Shown one piece after another: positions 18,846 to 29,326 of a DNA stretch of 64,000 bases. The notes below the pieces were generated by a model. It was not told where the DNA came from, searched no databases, and saw only the letters and a list, made by a program, of their open reading frames with translations. This DNA is from Planctomycetaceae bacterium UBA2671 (GTDB taxonomy: Bacteria; Planctomycetota; Planctomycetia; Planctomycetales; Planctomycetaceae): contig DEML01000026.1 in NCBI GenBank assembly GCA_002359185.1, positions 55,866-119,865 on the forward strand, in the 5' to 3' direction. The position numbers were made by a program, and so were the translations under genes. Within the stretch, counting starts at the first letter, position 1. Each line of letters starts with the position of its first letter.

Positions 18846-21287
18846 TTAACGGATATACAGAAACTCGCTGGAGGAAACGATTGCCTGGCACAAGGCTTGC
18901 CAGGCATGAGCTTCGGCTTCATCGTTAGTCGCTGTCAGTTTCTCAAATTGTGAGAGAAACTGGACGACGCGTTCGACCTCTTGCTCGTCAGGTGCTCTCC
19001 CATAGGAACGCAGATAAAGCTCTTCGATACGGTCTTCGTTTGAAGTATGCTGACGTAATAGATCCTGCGCCATCGAAGTGGTGAGATCAGTGATCAACTC
19101 GGAGTTCATCAGCAGCAGAGCTTGAGGTGCGATAGTGCTGGTCTCTCGTTTCCCATTGAGAACGCTCGCATCGGTGTAATCAAAGAGTTGAAACAGATCG
19201 TACAGATGGTTGCGGATCACGGGCAGATAAAGGGAACGTCGTCGGATGTCGTTGTAAGTTGATTTGTCCTGTGAGGTGTGATTGAACAGATAGTCGCGAT
19301 TCTTCACTTCCAGAAGATTCCCGCCCAGTTCGGGATCAAGTGTGCCGCTGACCGCTAACATCGCATCGCGGAGACTTTCTGCTTTCAGTCGACGGATATT
19401 AAACTTCCAGTAAGTGAGATTCCCCGGATCATTCTCTGCATTTTGGGAATCAAAACCACTGCTGCGCTGGTAAGCGTCGGAAAGCATGATCTGTCGATGC
19501 ATCGCCTTAACCGACCAGCCTTCCTCAATGAATCGATTCGCCAGCCAGTCCAGCAACTCGGGATGTGTGGGGGGAGTTCCCTGCAGACCGAAGTTATCGA
19601 CGGTCGGTACCAGTCCGGTTCCGAAATGCCAGTTCCAGATACGATTCACCATCACTCGCGCAGTCAGTGGGTGATCCCCATCGGTTAACCAGTTGGCAAA
19701 TTCCAGACGTCCACTGCGGTTGTCTGAAATTTCAGGCTGCTGGTCTCCTGCAAGCACACGCGGGAAACGACGTGGAACAACATTCCCAAGTGTGAGATGA
19801 CTTCCGCGGAGATGGATCGCAGTATCAGCTATGGTTCCCTCTTTGACTCCCATCGCAGTGGGCATGACCGGTGCGTTTGATTCGAGTGTTTTGAGTTCTT
19901 CTCTGAGCAACTTTAACTGGGTTTGAGTCTCTTCCGGAAAACGTTTTTCGACATCTGCTGGTAATGTTTCGCCAGTGGGCGGTTTGAGTTCGTCTGACGC
20001 TGAGGCGATTAACGTGGAAATCTCTTCCTTCTTGGCAGAGATTATAGCGGTATGTTGTTCTTCCTTAGCAATATCAGCAGTTGTAGGAATTGGATTTTCA
20101 TTCCAGCGGGCAACCTTCTCAAAGGTTTCCATTGCACGCGTACTTTTGAAGATGCCTGCTAATCCGTAGTAATCGTCGTTACCAATCGGATCAAACTTGT
20201 GGTCATGGCAGCGTGCACATCCGAGTGTTAAACCCATGAGGCCGCGACCGATGGTGTCGAGTTGCTCATCGACAATGTCCATCTCCATCTTATTACCATC
20301 AACTTCTGCCAGAACCTTAGGACCGAGCACCAGATACCCGGTCGCGATCAATCGTACATTACGAAGCTCATAGTCGTCACCAGACTCTAACAGATCGCCA
20401 GCGAGTTGTTCGCGAAGAAATTCGCTGTAGGGTTTGTCTTGATTTAATGACTCAACCACATAATCGCGGTATCTCCAGGCATTACCATGAGCCACGTTCT
20501 CATCCAGACCATTGGAGTCTGCATAGCGTGCGATATCGAGCCAGTGCCGCGCTTGACGTTCTCCGTAATGGGGAGAGTCAAGCAAGCGGTCCACAACTTT
20601 CTCAAAGGCATCCGCCGAATTGTCGTTGACAAAGTTTTCGATCTCTTCGATCGTCGGAGGCAGGCCGATCAGGTCGAAAGTTGCCCGGCGAATGAGCGTC
20701 CGTTTGTCAGCTGGTCCTAAAGGCAGAATCCCTTGAAGCTGTTGACTCCGTGAAATGAACGCATCGACTGGGTTATTACCTTGTGATGGTACTTCCGGCT
20801 TTTTAACAGGTCGAAAAGCCCAATGCTTTCGTCCTTCAGCAATATCGATATGTTGAGTGGGACGTCGAGAAGCCGTTTCAAGATCCGCATCAGGATGAGG
20901 TGCCCCCATTTGGACCCAGCGAGTTAAGTCAGCGATTTCCTGTTTCGAGAGTTTCTCGTCCGGCGGCATCTTTAAATCGTTATCACGATAACTGACAGCA
21001 GTAACGATCAAACTGCCCTCCGGCTTACCCGGCAAGAGGGCAGGGCCAGCTTTTCCTCCATTCAACATTCCAGATAACGAGTCCAGTCGCAGATCGGATT
21101 CCTGGGAATCAGCTCCGTGGCAATCCGTACAATGCTTCAGCAGCAGAGGACGGATACTCGTTTCGAAGAATTGAATTTCTTGATCACTTGTCTTGTCATC
21201 ACTCATAACTTGAGTGGGTACGTGCCCCAGGATGATGGCAATGATGATCGCATAATAAGAAAGGCAGGTCGTATTCATGTGGCACAT
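18846..21287 (-). CDS. PSCyt1-DUF1549-DUF1553 cytochrome (module 2)
   Basis: An 813-residue exported protein. A hydrophobic signal (YYAIIIAIILGHV, residues about 10-22) precedes the PSCyt1 heme domain with H-C-T-D-C-H-G near residue 53 and the K-M-P-P motif that often supplies the methionine ligand. DUF1549 follows (R-R-A-T-F-D-L-I-G-L-P-P, then R-H-W-L-D-I-A-R-Y-A-D-S-N-G), with a second C-A-R-C-H-D-H-K-F-D-P-I heme-like site. A helical linker comes next, then DUF1553 (M-V-N-R-I-W-x-W-H-F-G). All the usual family blocks are present and the length is typical. Upstream partner of the DUF1501 gene. Likely a periplasmic redox protein. Confidence 0.93.
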   Translation of the reverse strand: MCHMNTTCLSYYAIIIAIILGHVPTQVMSDDKTSDQEIQFFETSIRPLLLKHCTDCHGADSQESDLRLDSLSGMLNGGKAGPALLPGKPEGSLIVTAVSYRDNDLKMPPDEKLSKQEIADLTRWVQMGAPHPDADLETASRRPTQHIDIAEGRKHWAFRPVKKPEVPSQGNNPVDAFISRSQQLQGILPLGPADKRTLIRRATFDLIGLPPTIEEIENFVNDNSADAFEKVVDRLLDSPHYGERQARHWLDIARYADSNGLDENVAHGNAWRYRDYVVESLNQDKPYSEFLREQLAGDLLESGDDYELRNVRLIATGYLVLGPKVLAEVDGNKMEMDIVDEQLDTIGRGLMGLTLGCARCHDHKFDPIGNDDYYGLAGIFKSTRAMETFEKVARWNENPIPTTADIAKEEQHTAIISAKKEEISTLIASASDELKPPTGETLPADVEKRFPEETQTQLKLLREELKTLESNAPVMPTAMGVKEGTIADTAIHLRGSHLTLGNVVPRRFPRVLAGDQQPEISDNRSGRLEFANWLTDGDHPLTARVMVNRIWNWHFGTGLVPTVDNFGLQGTPPTHPELLDWLANRFIEEGWSVKAMHRQIMLSDAYQRSSGFDSQNAENDPGNLTYWKFNIRRLKAESLRDAMLAVSGTLDPELGGNLLEVKNRDYLFNHTSQDKSTYNDIRRRSLYLPVIRNHLYDLFQLFDYTDASVLNGKRETSTIAPQALLLMNSELITDLTTSMAQDLLRQHTSNEDRIEELYLRSYGRAPDEQEVERVVQFLSQFEKLTATNDEAEAHAWQALCQAIVSSSEFLYIR

Positions 21288-21440
21288 CTCGGGGAGTGTG
21301 ATATGACAATCATCTGGCAGGCGAGTTCTCTTTATCTTAACTCATATTTCGATTGAATCAAACTGGAATCCGAAGTTAACTGCAATTCAGGACCTGTTTT
21401 CTGCATTAAGGCAAAATACGTCTGCGGAATTAGAAATCTG

Positions 21441-23042
21441 TCATTTTGTCGTCGGCTCAATCAGAGTCAACCATAGCTGACTCGTTGTCGTATCTGGTAA
21501 TATTGTTGGTGTGACTGCAATGACACGCTTACTCTCATCGCCCACAGGATAGCCCGCAAGCTCAATTGGTCCATTCCAAATTGTCGTTGTCTCTGCTGCC
21601 GTTAGTTTGAGAGTGACTTTTTTCTCTGTCGACTGTTTGTGCTCGGACGGAATCGATTCATACGTAATGTTCTCTGGTAGTCCCGCGACCAAGAATGCGA
21701 TCGATAATTCGAAACCTCCCAAACGTTCTACGGTGATGTTAATTTCCAGAGGTTTGCCTGGCGTAAGACTGAAGTGATTCTCAGACAGACTCAGACGAAA
21801 ACGAGGCTCATCATCTTCGATTCGAAATTGGTAATAATGCCGAGGACTAAAACTTTGATATCGATCTGAAATGAAAAACGAATATGTCTCATCCAGGGGA
21901 GCAGTCCATGCTGTGTCGATATCGAAATTTGTTTTTGCAATATCGTCGAATTCCTTAATGAGTTTTCCAGAGGAATCATTGATTGTCAGCACGGGATCGA
22001 GGAAGGAACCGAGAGATTGGGAGAGAACCTGCAGTCGAACTTTCGCACCTTTCTTCAATGACGCCTGATAATGAGGTCGTGCATCACTTCGGTCAATAAC
22101 ACCGAAAACTGAAGCCGGAAGACTCAGTGTTGCGGGAAATGTTTCTGGGCAACTCAAAGGCTGCTTGCCATTTGACTCAACCGGCGGGCAAATCAACTCG
22201 ACTGGTTTCGAATTGAGCTTGTCCAGATTCCACCCCACAGTTTTATTGACTGTCGTTTGAATGTTTTTAACAGGAACCTGGTAAGTTGCAAAAGCCTGAT
22301 TGGTTAGGGTCAACCGATATCGAAAGTCTGCTCCCCCAGCATAGTTGATTGTGCTGTTGGGAGTGGAGGGGAAACCAAACAGACGAACATAGTAGGTGCC
22401 TTTCTCAGGAACCGTGAAGTTCACCAAGGGGTCAAAACCATGATCGTCGTCGTTCTGAGCAATAACAAAACCACGATGATCCAGCAATTGCAGGACACCA
22501 TCCATTGGAGATCCAAGTATTTGATGAGCATCCAGCGAAGCGATGAACGTTTCGCTGGCATTCAACGTGACTGCAAAGGTATCGATTTCTCCTGACTTGC
22601 TTAAAACTCCATCGACGACCTGCGGAAGATTTTCGATGAGATGAGCTTCTGAAATCGATTGATTGGGTTCCTTTTCCTCGATCTGAGGCAATGCCCCAAT
22701 GATGAAAGGGATTAATTCGCTGCTGCCGGATGCGTTGTAAAAGCGTATCCATGTCAATTGAGGAGCCGCATCTTCAGCAATTTTCACTGTCAATTCGGTC
22801 GCTGTCTCATTGAGTTCTGCCTGCAGCAAATCATCATCTGCGACCCAGATACTTAATGGCAAACTCCCTGGCTTACCCTGCAGTTTGATGACACTTTTTG
22901 TCCCTGACTGTCCGCCGGTCGGGAACAGGCCAGTCACAGTTGGAGCCTGGGCCAGAATGCCAGAAGCGGGATTCAAGAGTAAAGTGAAGAATCCAGACCA
23001 AACGAACAGGGCTCGGATGTAATTCATGGAAAGATATATCAT
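21441..23042 (-). CDS. Exported protein with PPC (pre-peptidase C-terminal) domains
   Basis: A 533-residue protein with an N-terminal signal (ALFVWSGFFTLLLNPASG). An IPT/TIG-like beta domain (T-G-L-F-P-T-G-G-Q-S-G) is followed by a bacterial pre-peptidase C-terminal domain containing E-x-E-P-N-Q-S-I-S-E-A and D-T-F-A-V-T-L-N-A-S. A second beta domain of the same kind appears after residue 310. There is no protease domain. These beta-sandwiches usually bind sugars or proteins on the cell surface. The gene begins nine bases after the stop of the DUF1501 gene, so it is the third cistron of module 3. Nothing catalytic is visible. Confidence 0.82.
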   Translation of the reverse strand: MIYLSMNYIRALFVWSGFFTLLLNPASGILAQAPTVTGLFPTGGQSGTKSVIKLQGKPGSLPLSIWVADDDLLQAELNETATELTVKIAEDAAPQLTWIRFYNASGSSELIPFIIGALPQIEEKEPNQSISEAHLIENLPQVVDGVLSKSGEIDTFAVTLNASETFIASLDAHQILGSPMDGVLQLLDHRGFVIAQNDDDHGFDPLVNFTVPEKGTYYVRLFGFPSTPNSTINYAGGADFRYRLTLTNQAFATYQVPVKNIQTTVNKTVGWNLDKLNSKPVELICPPVESNGKQPLSCPETFPATLSLPASVFGVIDRSDARPHYQASLKKGAKVRLQVLSQSLGSFLDPVLTINDSSGKLIKEFDDIAKTNFDIDTAWTAPLDETYSFFISDRYQSFSPRHYYQFRIEDDEPRFRLSLSENHFSLTPGKPLEINITVERLGGFELSIAFLVAGLPENITYESIPSEHKQSTEKKVTLKLTAAETTTIWNGPIELAGYPVGDESKRVIAVTPTILPDTTTSQLWLTLIEPTTK

Positions 23043-23051
23043 GATATCAGT

Positions 23052-24380
23052 TTATGTCATTAATTCGCTAATTGATTCGGCATCGCTGACCAGATGAGTC
23101 GGGCGGCCTAGTGGGGTGTAGAGAATCTGATTCGGATCTATTCCCAGTTTGCTGTAAACAGTGGAAACAAAATTCTCAGGGGAAAGCACACGCTCGCTGG
23201 CAGAATAGCCTTGTCGATCGGTAGCCCCGACAACGGTTCCACCTGGAGTACCAGCTCCAGCCATCAGCACAGACATCGCATTCGACCAGTGATCCCGACC
23301 GCCATCTTTGTTGATTTTTGGCGTTCTTCCGAATTCCCCCAGCACGACAACCAGGGTTTCTTCCAGCAGGCCACGTTCTTCGAGGTCTTCAATCAATGTG
23401 GCGATGGTTGCATCGAGTGTCGGCAGGCGGGTTTTACAGGTTTTGAAAAGGTCCCGATGATGATCCCAGCCACCTTCATTCAACGTTACAAACGGGACAC
23501 CAGCTTCGACAAGTCTTCGTGCAAGCAACGCTCTCTGGCCAAAGGAATGCCGACCGTAACGGGAACGGACGGACTCGTCTTCCAGTCCAATATCAAATGC
23601 CTGCTGAGCCGCAGCAGAGGACATCAGATCGTAACTTTGAGAATAAAATTCATCGAGTGCTAAGGCGGGATCTCCAACGGACTTCTCTGCGTAGCGGGGT
23701 AGTTGATCGACCAGGTTTCGCAAATCCTGACGATTTCCAAAACGCAGGTCATCCAAACCTGCCGGGAGTGCAACATCGCGAACCCGGAAACTCTTACTGT
23801 TTGGATCGCTGGGGACGACGAATGGAGCATATTGAGCACCAAGAAAACTTGGTCCACCAGAGCGTGTCATCGAAGGCATCGAAAAATATGAGGGCAATCC
23901 ATTTTGATGTCCGCGTGCATGAGCAGTTGCCGAACCCAGACTGGGATGAAAACTGACAAACGCACCACAGCCAACTGGAATTCGAGGAGGAGCCCCCGTC
24001 ATCATGTAATGGTTGCCCGCACCATGATTTCCCTGGTTGTGACGAATGGAACGGATCACCGAAAATTTGTCGGAAATCCCAGCCAGTTTTTTCAGATGTT
24101 CTGAAAACTGAACTCCAGGAACTTTTGTATCAATCGTGTGATATTCTCCACGAATCTCGACAGGAGCTTCTGGCTTCGGATCGAAGGTTTCGTAATGCGT
24201 CGGACCTCCATCCAGCCAGACAAGTATACAACTTTTGGCTTTGGCCTTCAGACCTTTAGGCGAATCAGCCGCCTGTAATTGGAGTTTGAGCAGATCGGCA
24301 AAGCCAATCCCCAAGGCTGTTTTTACACCCAGTTGGAGACAGTCTCGCCGACTGATTCCCTGGCAGTTTCTATTCCACAT
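23052..24380 (-). CDS. DUF1501 secreted protein (module 3)
   Basis: A 442-residue DUF1501 protein with a twin-arginine-like N-terminus (I-S-R-R-D-C-L-Q-L-G) and a short hydrophobic stretch. Motifs are L-D-G-G-P-T-H-Y-E-T-F-D-P-K-P near residue 53, V-V-L-G-E-F-G-R-T-P-K-I and G-G-R-D-H-W-S-N-A. Compared with the module 2 paralogue it has a different insert in the middle and ends shorter. It lies between the DUF1549 cytochrome gene (52 bases upstream) and the PPC gene (9 bases downstream) and is clearly part of that operon. Confidence 0.92.
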   Translation of the reverse strand: MWNRNCQGISRRDCLQLGVKTALGIGFADLLKLQLQAADSPKGLKAKAKSCILVWLDGGPTHYETFDPKPEAPVEIRGEYHTIDTKVPGVQFSEHLKKLAGISDKFSVIRSIRHNQGNHGAGNHYMMTGAPPRIPVGCGAFVSFHPSLGSATAHARGHQNGLPSYFSMPSMTRSGGPSFLGAQYAPFVVPSDPNSKSFRVRDVALPAGLDDLRFGNRQDLRNLVDQLPRYAEKSVGDPALALDEFYSQSYDLMSSAAAQQAFDIGLEDESVRSRYGRHSFGQRALLARRLVEAGVPFVTLNEGGWDHHRDLFKTCKTRLPTLDATIATLIEDLEERGLLEETLVVVLGEFGRTPKINKDGGRDHWSNAMSVLMAGAGTPGGTVVGATDRQGYSASERVLSPENFVSTVYSKLGIDPNQILYTPLGRPTHLVSDAESISELMT

Positions 24381-24432
24381 GTCTGAATCCTTACAGCCTC
24401 TTATTCAAGAGGGATTTCGTTGTACTGTGCTA

Positions 24433-26694
24433 TTAGTCTTTGAAGACGAACTCGGGAGTGTTCAGCAGAGCCCAAAGATAGTCTTCTATTAGTTTTCGTC
24501 GATTTTCGGAGGATTGATTAAGATATTCGAGTCCCTGTGTCTGTTCAGTCGGATTGGGATATCGGGAATAAACAGAAAGATAAAGCTGGTTGATCAATGC
24601 CTCAGGGGCTTGATCACTCTCTGACAACTGTTTGACAAACCCGCTGTCAGCCGAGATTTTCTTCGCAAGATTTTCAGAATTCATCATGTGAAGTGTTTGA
24701 ATAACTGTCGAATCGGGAATCCGTTCACAGGGAGGATCCTGATTCGGGTCTGGCCTGGCAAATGCGTCCAGAAACAGCGAGGAAATTCGGTGAGTCCAAA
24801 GTTCTTTGGCCCGTGATTCGGGAGCCATTGCGGAAAACGATTCCGGAACCCCCGTTATCTGGCAAACAGAATCGAGCATCACCTCTGCTCGAAGTCGTGT
24901 TCGGTATCTTCTGGAGTAATAACGCGTGTCAAATGCATTGGTTGGATTCGGTTGAGAACTCAATCGATAAACCTGCGACGACATGATATATCGAATTAAC
25001 TCTTTGAGATCGAAATTGTGTTCAACAAAGTATTCTCCAAGATGATTGAGCAGTTCCGGATTGCTGGCCGGGTTGGTCGCACGTAAATCATCGACAGGTT
25101 CCACTAATCCGTTGCCCATCAGATCTGCCCAAACGCGGTTCGCCATTGTTTGAGCGAATTTCTGATTATCGGGGGAAGTCATCCAGTCCGCCAGAACAAC
25201 GCGAGGATCCTGACCTTCTTCGATGGTCTTGGCACTGCCGTACAAAGGTTGGGGAGCAAGTACTTCGTTGGTGAGAGGATGCCGGACTTCGCCTTTATCG
25301 CTGACAAACACAAACTCTTCAGAACCAGAAATGGGTGGTGAAACTCCCGTTCCTTTTCGTCCCAATCTGGCAAAGTAAGCCGCGAAGCTGTAGAAGTCTT
25401 CCTGTCCGTAAACTTCAAAGGGATGATGATGACATTTGGCGCATTCGAGTCGTACTCCGAGGAAGAGTTGACTGACAATTGTGGTCAACTCATCAGGAGT
25501 TCGACGGTCTCGAAACAGAGTCACACTTCCATTTCGGAAAGTGCTCCCCTGAGCCGTGATCAAATCTGTCACAAACTCATCATATGGTTGATTCCTGCGG
25601 AACGCATTGCGGATCCAGGTATCAAAACTCATTGTCGCTTTGATGCCGACACGATAAGGATTAGGACGCAATAAATCCGCCCATTTATTCGCCCAGTGTT
25701 CCGCGTACTCAGGATCAGCCAGCAATTGATCGACTAGTGTCTTCTCTTTTTCAGGGGCAGTATCATTCAGATAACTGGCCGCTTCATCGGCAGTCGGTAA
25801 GCGTCCGACAATATCAATATAAGCACGCCGCAGGAATTTATGCTCCTCTGCAGTTTCTGAAGGGCGTACATTCAACGTTTTCAATTTCCCCCAGATAAGC
25901 CGATCAATCTCATTATGAACTGGCAGGGAACTGTATTCGCTCTCGGCTACAGGCTCCGTAAGAGGAATCGACGCGGTGAAAACAGCAAAATGCCCGGAAT
26001 ATCGAGCCATGATGGCCGCTTCGCCTGTGAGATTTCCTATGGTGACCACTCCATGTTCATCAACGTCTGCAATCGGACTTTCATTGGATTGATACGTGGC
26101 AAAGTCAGTGACATCTCGTTTTGAGCCATCGCTGTAGAAAGCCGTCACCTGAAGTGACTCACTTCGTTTATCCAGAAATCGGGTTTGAGTCGGATTGACT
26201 TCGACTCGCAACAATTCAGGAGTTCCAGGAATACTCCGCGGCATCCCGGAGACGATCCATTCCTTAAGGATCTGATATGCGGCTTCCTCTTCCGAAAAAA
26301 TCTTTCCACCACCATGCGGCAACTTCGCAGCAGGTTTCGCTAAGAACAGACTTTCATCGGGGCGAGCCGGGGTGATGCGTCTGCCACGGGTATCGTTGAC
26401 CAATGCGTCGAAATCGAAATCGGAATCAAACCCGAGCAAAGAAAGCTGAAATCCGTTCTGGCCACGCTGCTTGCCGTGACACGCTCCGGAATTGCAACCG
26501 TAGCGGGTCAAAATCGGCTGGATATCTCGATCAAAATCGATCCCCGAGTTTTGCTGTGGAGTTGCTGCATGGGAAATCGATGTATCAGAACAGATTGAAG
26601 CCGTTAATAGCATAACGATGGTTAGAAAATGAGCCATAGAGATCAACATCTGTTGACTCTTGCACCAATCCTTCGATAAGCAAATGGAATTCAT
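24433..26694 (-). CDS. DUF1549-DUF1553 cytochrome with Big_2-like domain (module 3)
   Basis: A 753-residue exported protein; the signal core starts near M20 (AHFLTIVMLLTASIC), so initiation at M16 or M20 is possible. The first heme-like site is G-C-N-S-G-A-C-H-G, with spacing CX4CH instead of CXXCH, and a second site is C-A-K-C-H-H-H-P-F. A bacterial Ig-like (Big_2) domain lies near residues 170-245, then DUF1549 (R-R-A-Y-I-D-I-V-G-R-L-P-T) and DUF1553 (M-A-N-R-V-W-A-D-L-M-G). This layout is a common planctomycete subtype distinct from the PSCyt1 form in modules 2 and 5. First gene of a three-gene operon with DUF1501 and PPC genes. Confidence 0.92.
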   Translation of the reverse strand: MNSICLSKDWCKSQQMLISMAHFLTIVMLLTASICSDTSISHAATPQQNSGIDFDRDIQPILTRYGCNSGACHGKQRGQNGFQLSLLGFDSDFDFDALVNDTRGRRITPARPDESLFLAKPAAKLPHGGGKIFSEEEAAYQILKEWIVSGMPRSIPGTPELLRVEVNPTQTRFLDKRSESLQVTAFYSDGSKRDVTDFATYQSNESPIADVDEHGVVTIGNLTGEAAIMARYSGHFAVFTASIPLTEPVAESEYSSLPVHNEIDRLIWGKLKTLNVRPSETAEEHKFLRRAYIDIVGRLPTADEAASYLNDTAPEKEKTLVDQLLADPEYAEHWANKWADLLRPNPYRVGIKATMSFDTWIRNAFRRNQPYDEFVTDLITAQGSTFRNGSVTLFRDRRTPDELTTIVSQLFLGVRLECAKCHHHPFEVYGQEDFYSFAAYFARLGRKGTGVSPPISGSEEFVFVSDKGEVRHPLTNEVLAPQPLYGSAKTIEEGQDPRVVLADWMTSPDNQKFAQTMANRVWADLMGNGLVEPVDDLRATNPASNPELLNHLGEYFVEHNFDLKELIRYIMSSQVYRLSSQPNPTNAFDTRYYSRRYRTRLRAEVMLDSVCQITGVPESFSAMAPESRAKELWTHRISSLFLDAFARPDPNQDPPCERIPDSTVIQTLHMMNSENLAKKISADSGFVKQLSESDQAPEALINQLYLSVYSRYPNPTEQTQGLEYLNQSSENRRKLIEDYLWALLNTPEFVFKD

Positions 26695-26816
26695 TGAAAA
26701 TGAGGCTTCCGAATAACAGCAGGTGAGAAGGCAGGGAGGGAGTAATTAAATTACTTCAGTATCATCACATTCGTTATTCCGGTTTGTCAAGGTTATATAG
26801 AAGATAATGCTACAAA

Positions 26817-29324
26817 TCAGCGTGAACGGAAGGTGTTGGATGTCAAGACTTCGATGACGATTGTTTGAAGTCCATAGTGATCAGCTTTGACACGTTCCAG
26901 AATGTCTTCGATTTCAAACTGATCCGACCGTTCCATGTGTCGACCGGTTGAGTAGGTGAGCAGTTTTTCGATCAGGCTGCGTGTGAAGAGATCGAGGCGA
27001 GTTTCGAGAAGGACTTTTTTAAAGCTATCGAAGTCTTCAAACTTTTCTCCTGAGGGGAACTTTCCTGTGGGATCGACTTTGGGAGATTTGGAGCCAGCAT
27101 ACTTATCTCGCCAGCGACCAATGGGGTCGAAAGATTCAAGAGCATGACCGTGGGGATCGATGTTTCGATGGCAGACATAGCAGGTATGATCGCTACTATG
27201 AATTGCTAATTTCTCACGGATGGTTTTCGCACCACTGACGTCGGCATCGAATGCTGGAACTTCGTCCGGGGGAGGCGGAGGGCTCGTTCCGAGAATATTT
27301 TCGAGCACCCAGACGCCACGAGTCACAGGGGAAGTATCGACACCATTGGCGCTGACAGTCAACACGCCAGCCATCCCAAGAAGCCCACCACGCTTTTTGT
27401 TATCAGTCAGGCTAACCCGTTGAAAACCATCCTCTAAGCGAAGCGTATCTTTCTCTGGCAACTGGTAAAGATTCGCCAATTTCTTATCAACGAACGTGTA
27501 GTCAGAGTCCAGGAAATCGGCCACCGAGCCATTCTCATCGAGCAGAGCCCGGAAGAATAAACGAGCCTCCTGCTTCATCGAATCCGGTAAAATTTGAGCG
27601 TAATATTCCCAAGCCTCTTTTCGGGGTGGAGGCAGATCGCCGATTGCTCGCAGGTTGAGCCAGCTATCGAGAAAGCCGTTGATGAATTCCTCAGAACGGG
27701 GATCACTAAGCAGGCGGCGCACCTGTTTCTTCAATTCCTCAGTCTCGGTCAATCGACCAGATTCGGCAGCCGCAAATAGTTCGTCATCAGGCGGAGTCGT
27801 CCACAGGGCATAAGAGAGACGGGAAGCAAGGTCATAAGGATGGAGTTTGCTTTCTTCTTCGGGAGTAATCTCGCTGAGGTAGAGAAAAGAGGGTGAGCAA
27901 AGAATCATCTTTAGCGTATCGAGTGCCGCCTGGCGCGGTGTCGCTTGCTCGAATAATCGTTTCTCGTAAAGCGCTTCGATCCGTTGCTGATCGGATTCGT
28001 TCAAAGGACGCCGATAGGCACGCTTAGCAAAGGCGAACAGCTGCTGAATCGCAAGATCTTCCTGAAAGCCTTCGCTTCCAAAGACCGCAATTTCTTCTTT
28101 ACTTCCCCCCGGTTCAACAATCGGTCCATGAACTTTGATTTCGCCGATCTTGATATGCGGCAGTTTCCCCTCACGTAGCAGAGTTGTGCGACTGACCCCA
28201 TCTTGCGGCTTCTCGAATTCGTCTTTGTATCGTTTGTTGGTTTCGATCACCGATGCCCTTGATTCATAAGGCCCATTTGGAAAGATAAAACGTGGTGTCT
28301 GACCTGCTTCGAGCCATACGCGGAAGGTCAACCACTCTGGTTGATCATCCGGGACGATTGCACTTGCCAGAATCGGTTCAATCGCCTGTGGGTAATGGAT
28401 GTGTCCCTTGGTGACATCACCGGGAACGACAGCGAGTTGGAAGGGTTCGGAAAAATCGATGCGAAAGATTTTGGGATCGTAATGAGTATCCCGATGCATC
28501 GCTTGAGCATTCACTTCAATGTCGTAAAGTCCAGAGACCGGCACACCTTTCAGAAAATCTTCGATGTGACCATATCCGCCTTGCCGCGTATCTGTGTTGG
28601 GTTGTTCGTACAGACAGAGGAACTCGTAATTAAAAACACTTCGGTGAGAATTTGAGAGTTCCTCATACTGCTTAAAATTATCAGTGAAGTGCCAGGATTG
28701 GGTCTTGATCTCAGGTTTTCCCAGACGTGTCTCGACCAGTCGCGTGGCTGCCTCAAAATATTGATCCAGAAGGAAACCTGAAGTGACCAGCGCCTCGCCG
28801 ATGTTATCCATATGCTGACTGGTATTTTCTTTTGGAAAATCAGCCGTCAGTCCGAGCGTATCGACGCGGCGGTCAAAAAGAACCGCCAGGGTGTTTTCAT
28901 ATTCGCGATTGGAGAGTCGACGCATGACCGTACGTGACCCAGAGCTTTCAAACTGACTGCGAGCTTCCTGAATTCGATCTCGCAGTGCAGTCACCAGCAG
29001 GACGCGATGCTCATCACTTGGCTGTACGGCATCATCAGGTGGCATTTTCCGGAGAGTGACCTGATCAATGATTTCATCAGCGGTGATCAGATGTTCGAGC
29101 GATTGAATCGGAAGGACAAATGATTCGAAGTTACGCTCACCCTCAGACGTACTTGTGTTGTGACAATCAAGACAGTGTTTTTTTAGAAAACTGGCAACGA
29201 AATCATTGTCTTTAGGATCTGTTTCAGCCGCGAATATCGATGAGGAGACTGCTACTGAAAAGGCAATGCCCCAACTGACTCTACATATTGTCGCTCGAAC
29301 AAATTCAAAAAAATGCATATTCAT
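26817..29324 (-). CDS. PSD-type cytochrome (module 4)
   Basis: The best start is ATG 29324, which leaves two bases after the DUF1552 stop and gives a proper signal peptide (region M-H-F-F-E-F... to A-A-E). The longer frame from 29408 would overlap the DUF1552 gene by over 80 bases. The protein (about 835 residues) has K-H-C-L-D-C-H-N heme site 1, the N-R-E-Y-E-N-T-L DUF1587 block, DUF1595/DUF1592 (L-A-S-R-L-S-Y-A-L-W-T-T-P-P), and DUF1588 with V-T-R-G-V-W-V-L-E-N-I-L-G and a second C-Y-V-C-H. DUF1585 ends the protein. It has a larger middle segment than the module 1 paralogue. Gene order is reversed relative to module 1: DUF1552 comes first here. Confidence 0.9.
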   Translation of the reverse strand: MNMHFFEFVRATICRVSWGIAFSVAVSSSIFAAETDPKDNDFVASFLKKHCLDCHNTSTSEGERNFESFVLPIQSLEHLITADEIIDQVTLRKMPPDDAVQPSDEHRVLLVTALRDRIQEARSQFESSGSRTVMRRLSNREYENTLAVLFDRRVDTLGLTADFPKENTSQHMDNIGEALVTSGFLLDQYFEAATRLVETRLGKPEIKTQSWHFTDNFKQYEELSNSHRSVFNYEFLCLYEQPNTDTRQGGYGHIEDFLKGVPVSGLYDIEVNAQAMHRDTHYDPKIFRIDFSEPFQLAVVPGDVTKGHIHYPQAIEPILASAIVPDDQPEWLTFRVWLEAGQTPRFIFPNGPYESRASVIETNKRYKDEFEKPQDGVSRTTLLREGKLPHIKIGEIKVHGPIVEPGGSKEEIAVFGSEGFQEDLAIQQLFAFAKRAYRRPLNESDQQRIEALYEKRLFEQATPRQAALDTLKMILCSPSFLYLSEITPEEESKLHPYDLASRLSYALWTTPPDDELFAAAESGRLTETEELKKQVRRLLSDPRSEEFINGFLDSWLNLRAIGDLPPPRKEAWEYYAQILPDSMKQEARLFFRALLDENGSVADFLDSDYTFVDKKLANLYQLPEKDTLRLEDGFQRVSLTDNKKRGGLLGMAGVLTVSANGVDTSPVTRGVWVLENILGTSPPPPPDEVPAFDADVSGAKTIREKLAIHSSDHTCYVCHRNIDPHGHALESFDPIGRWRDKYAGSKSPKVDPTGKFPSGEKFEDFDSFKKVLLETRLDLFTRSLIEKLLTYSTGRHMERSDQFEIEDILERVKADHYGLQTIVIEVLTSNTFRSR

Positions 29325-29326
29325 GG

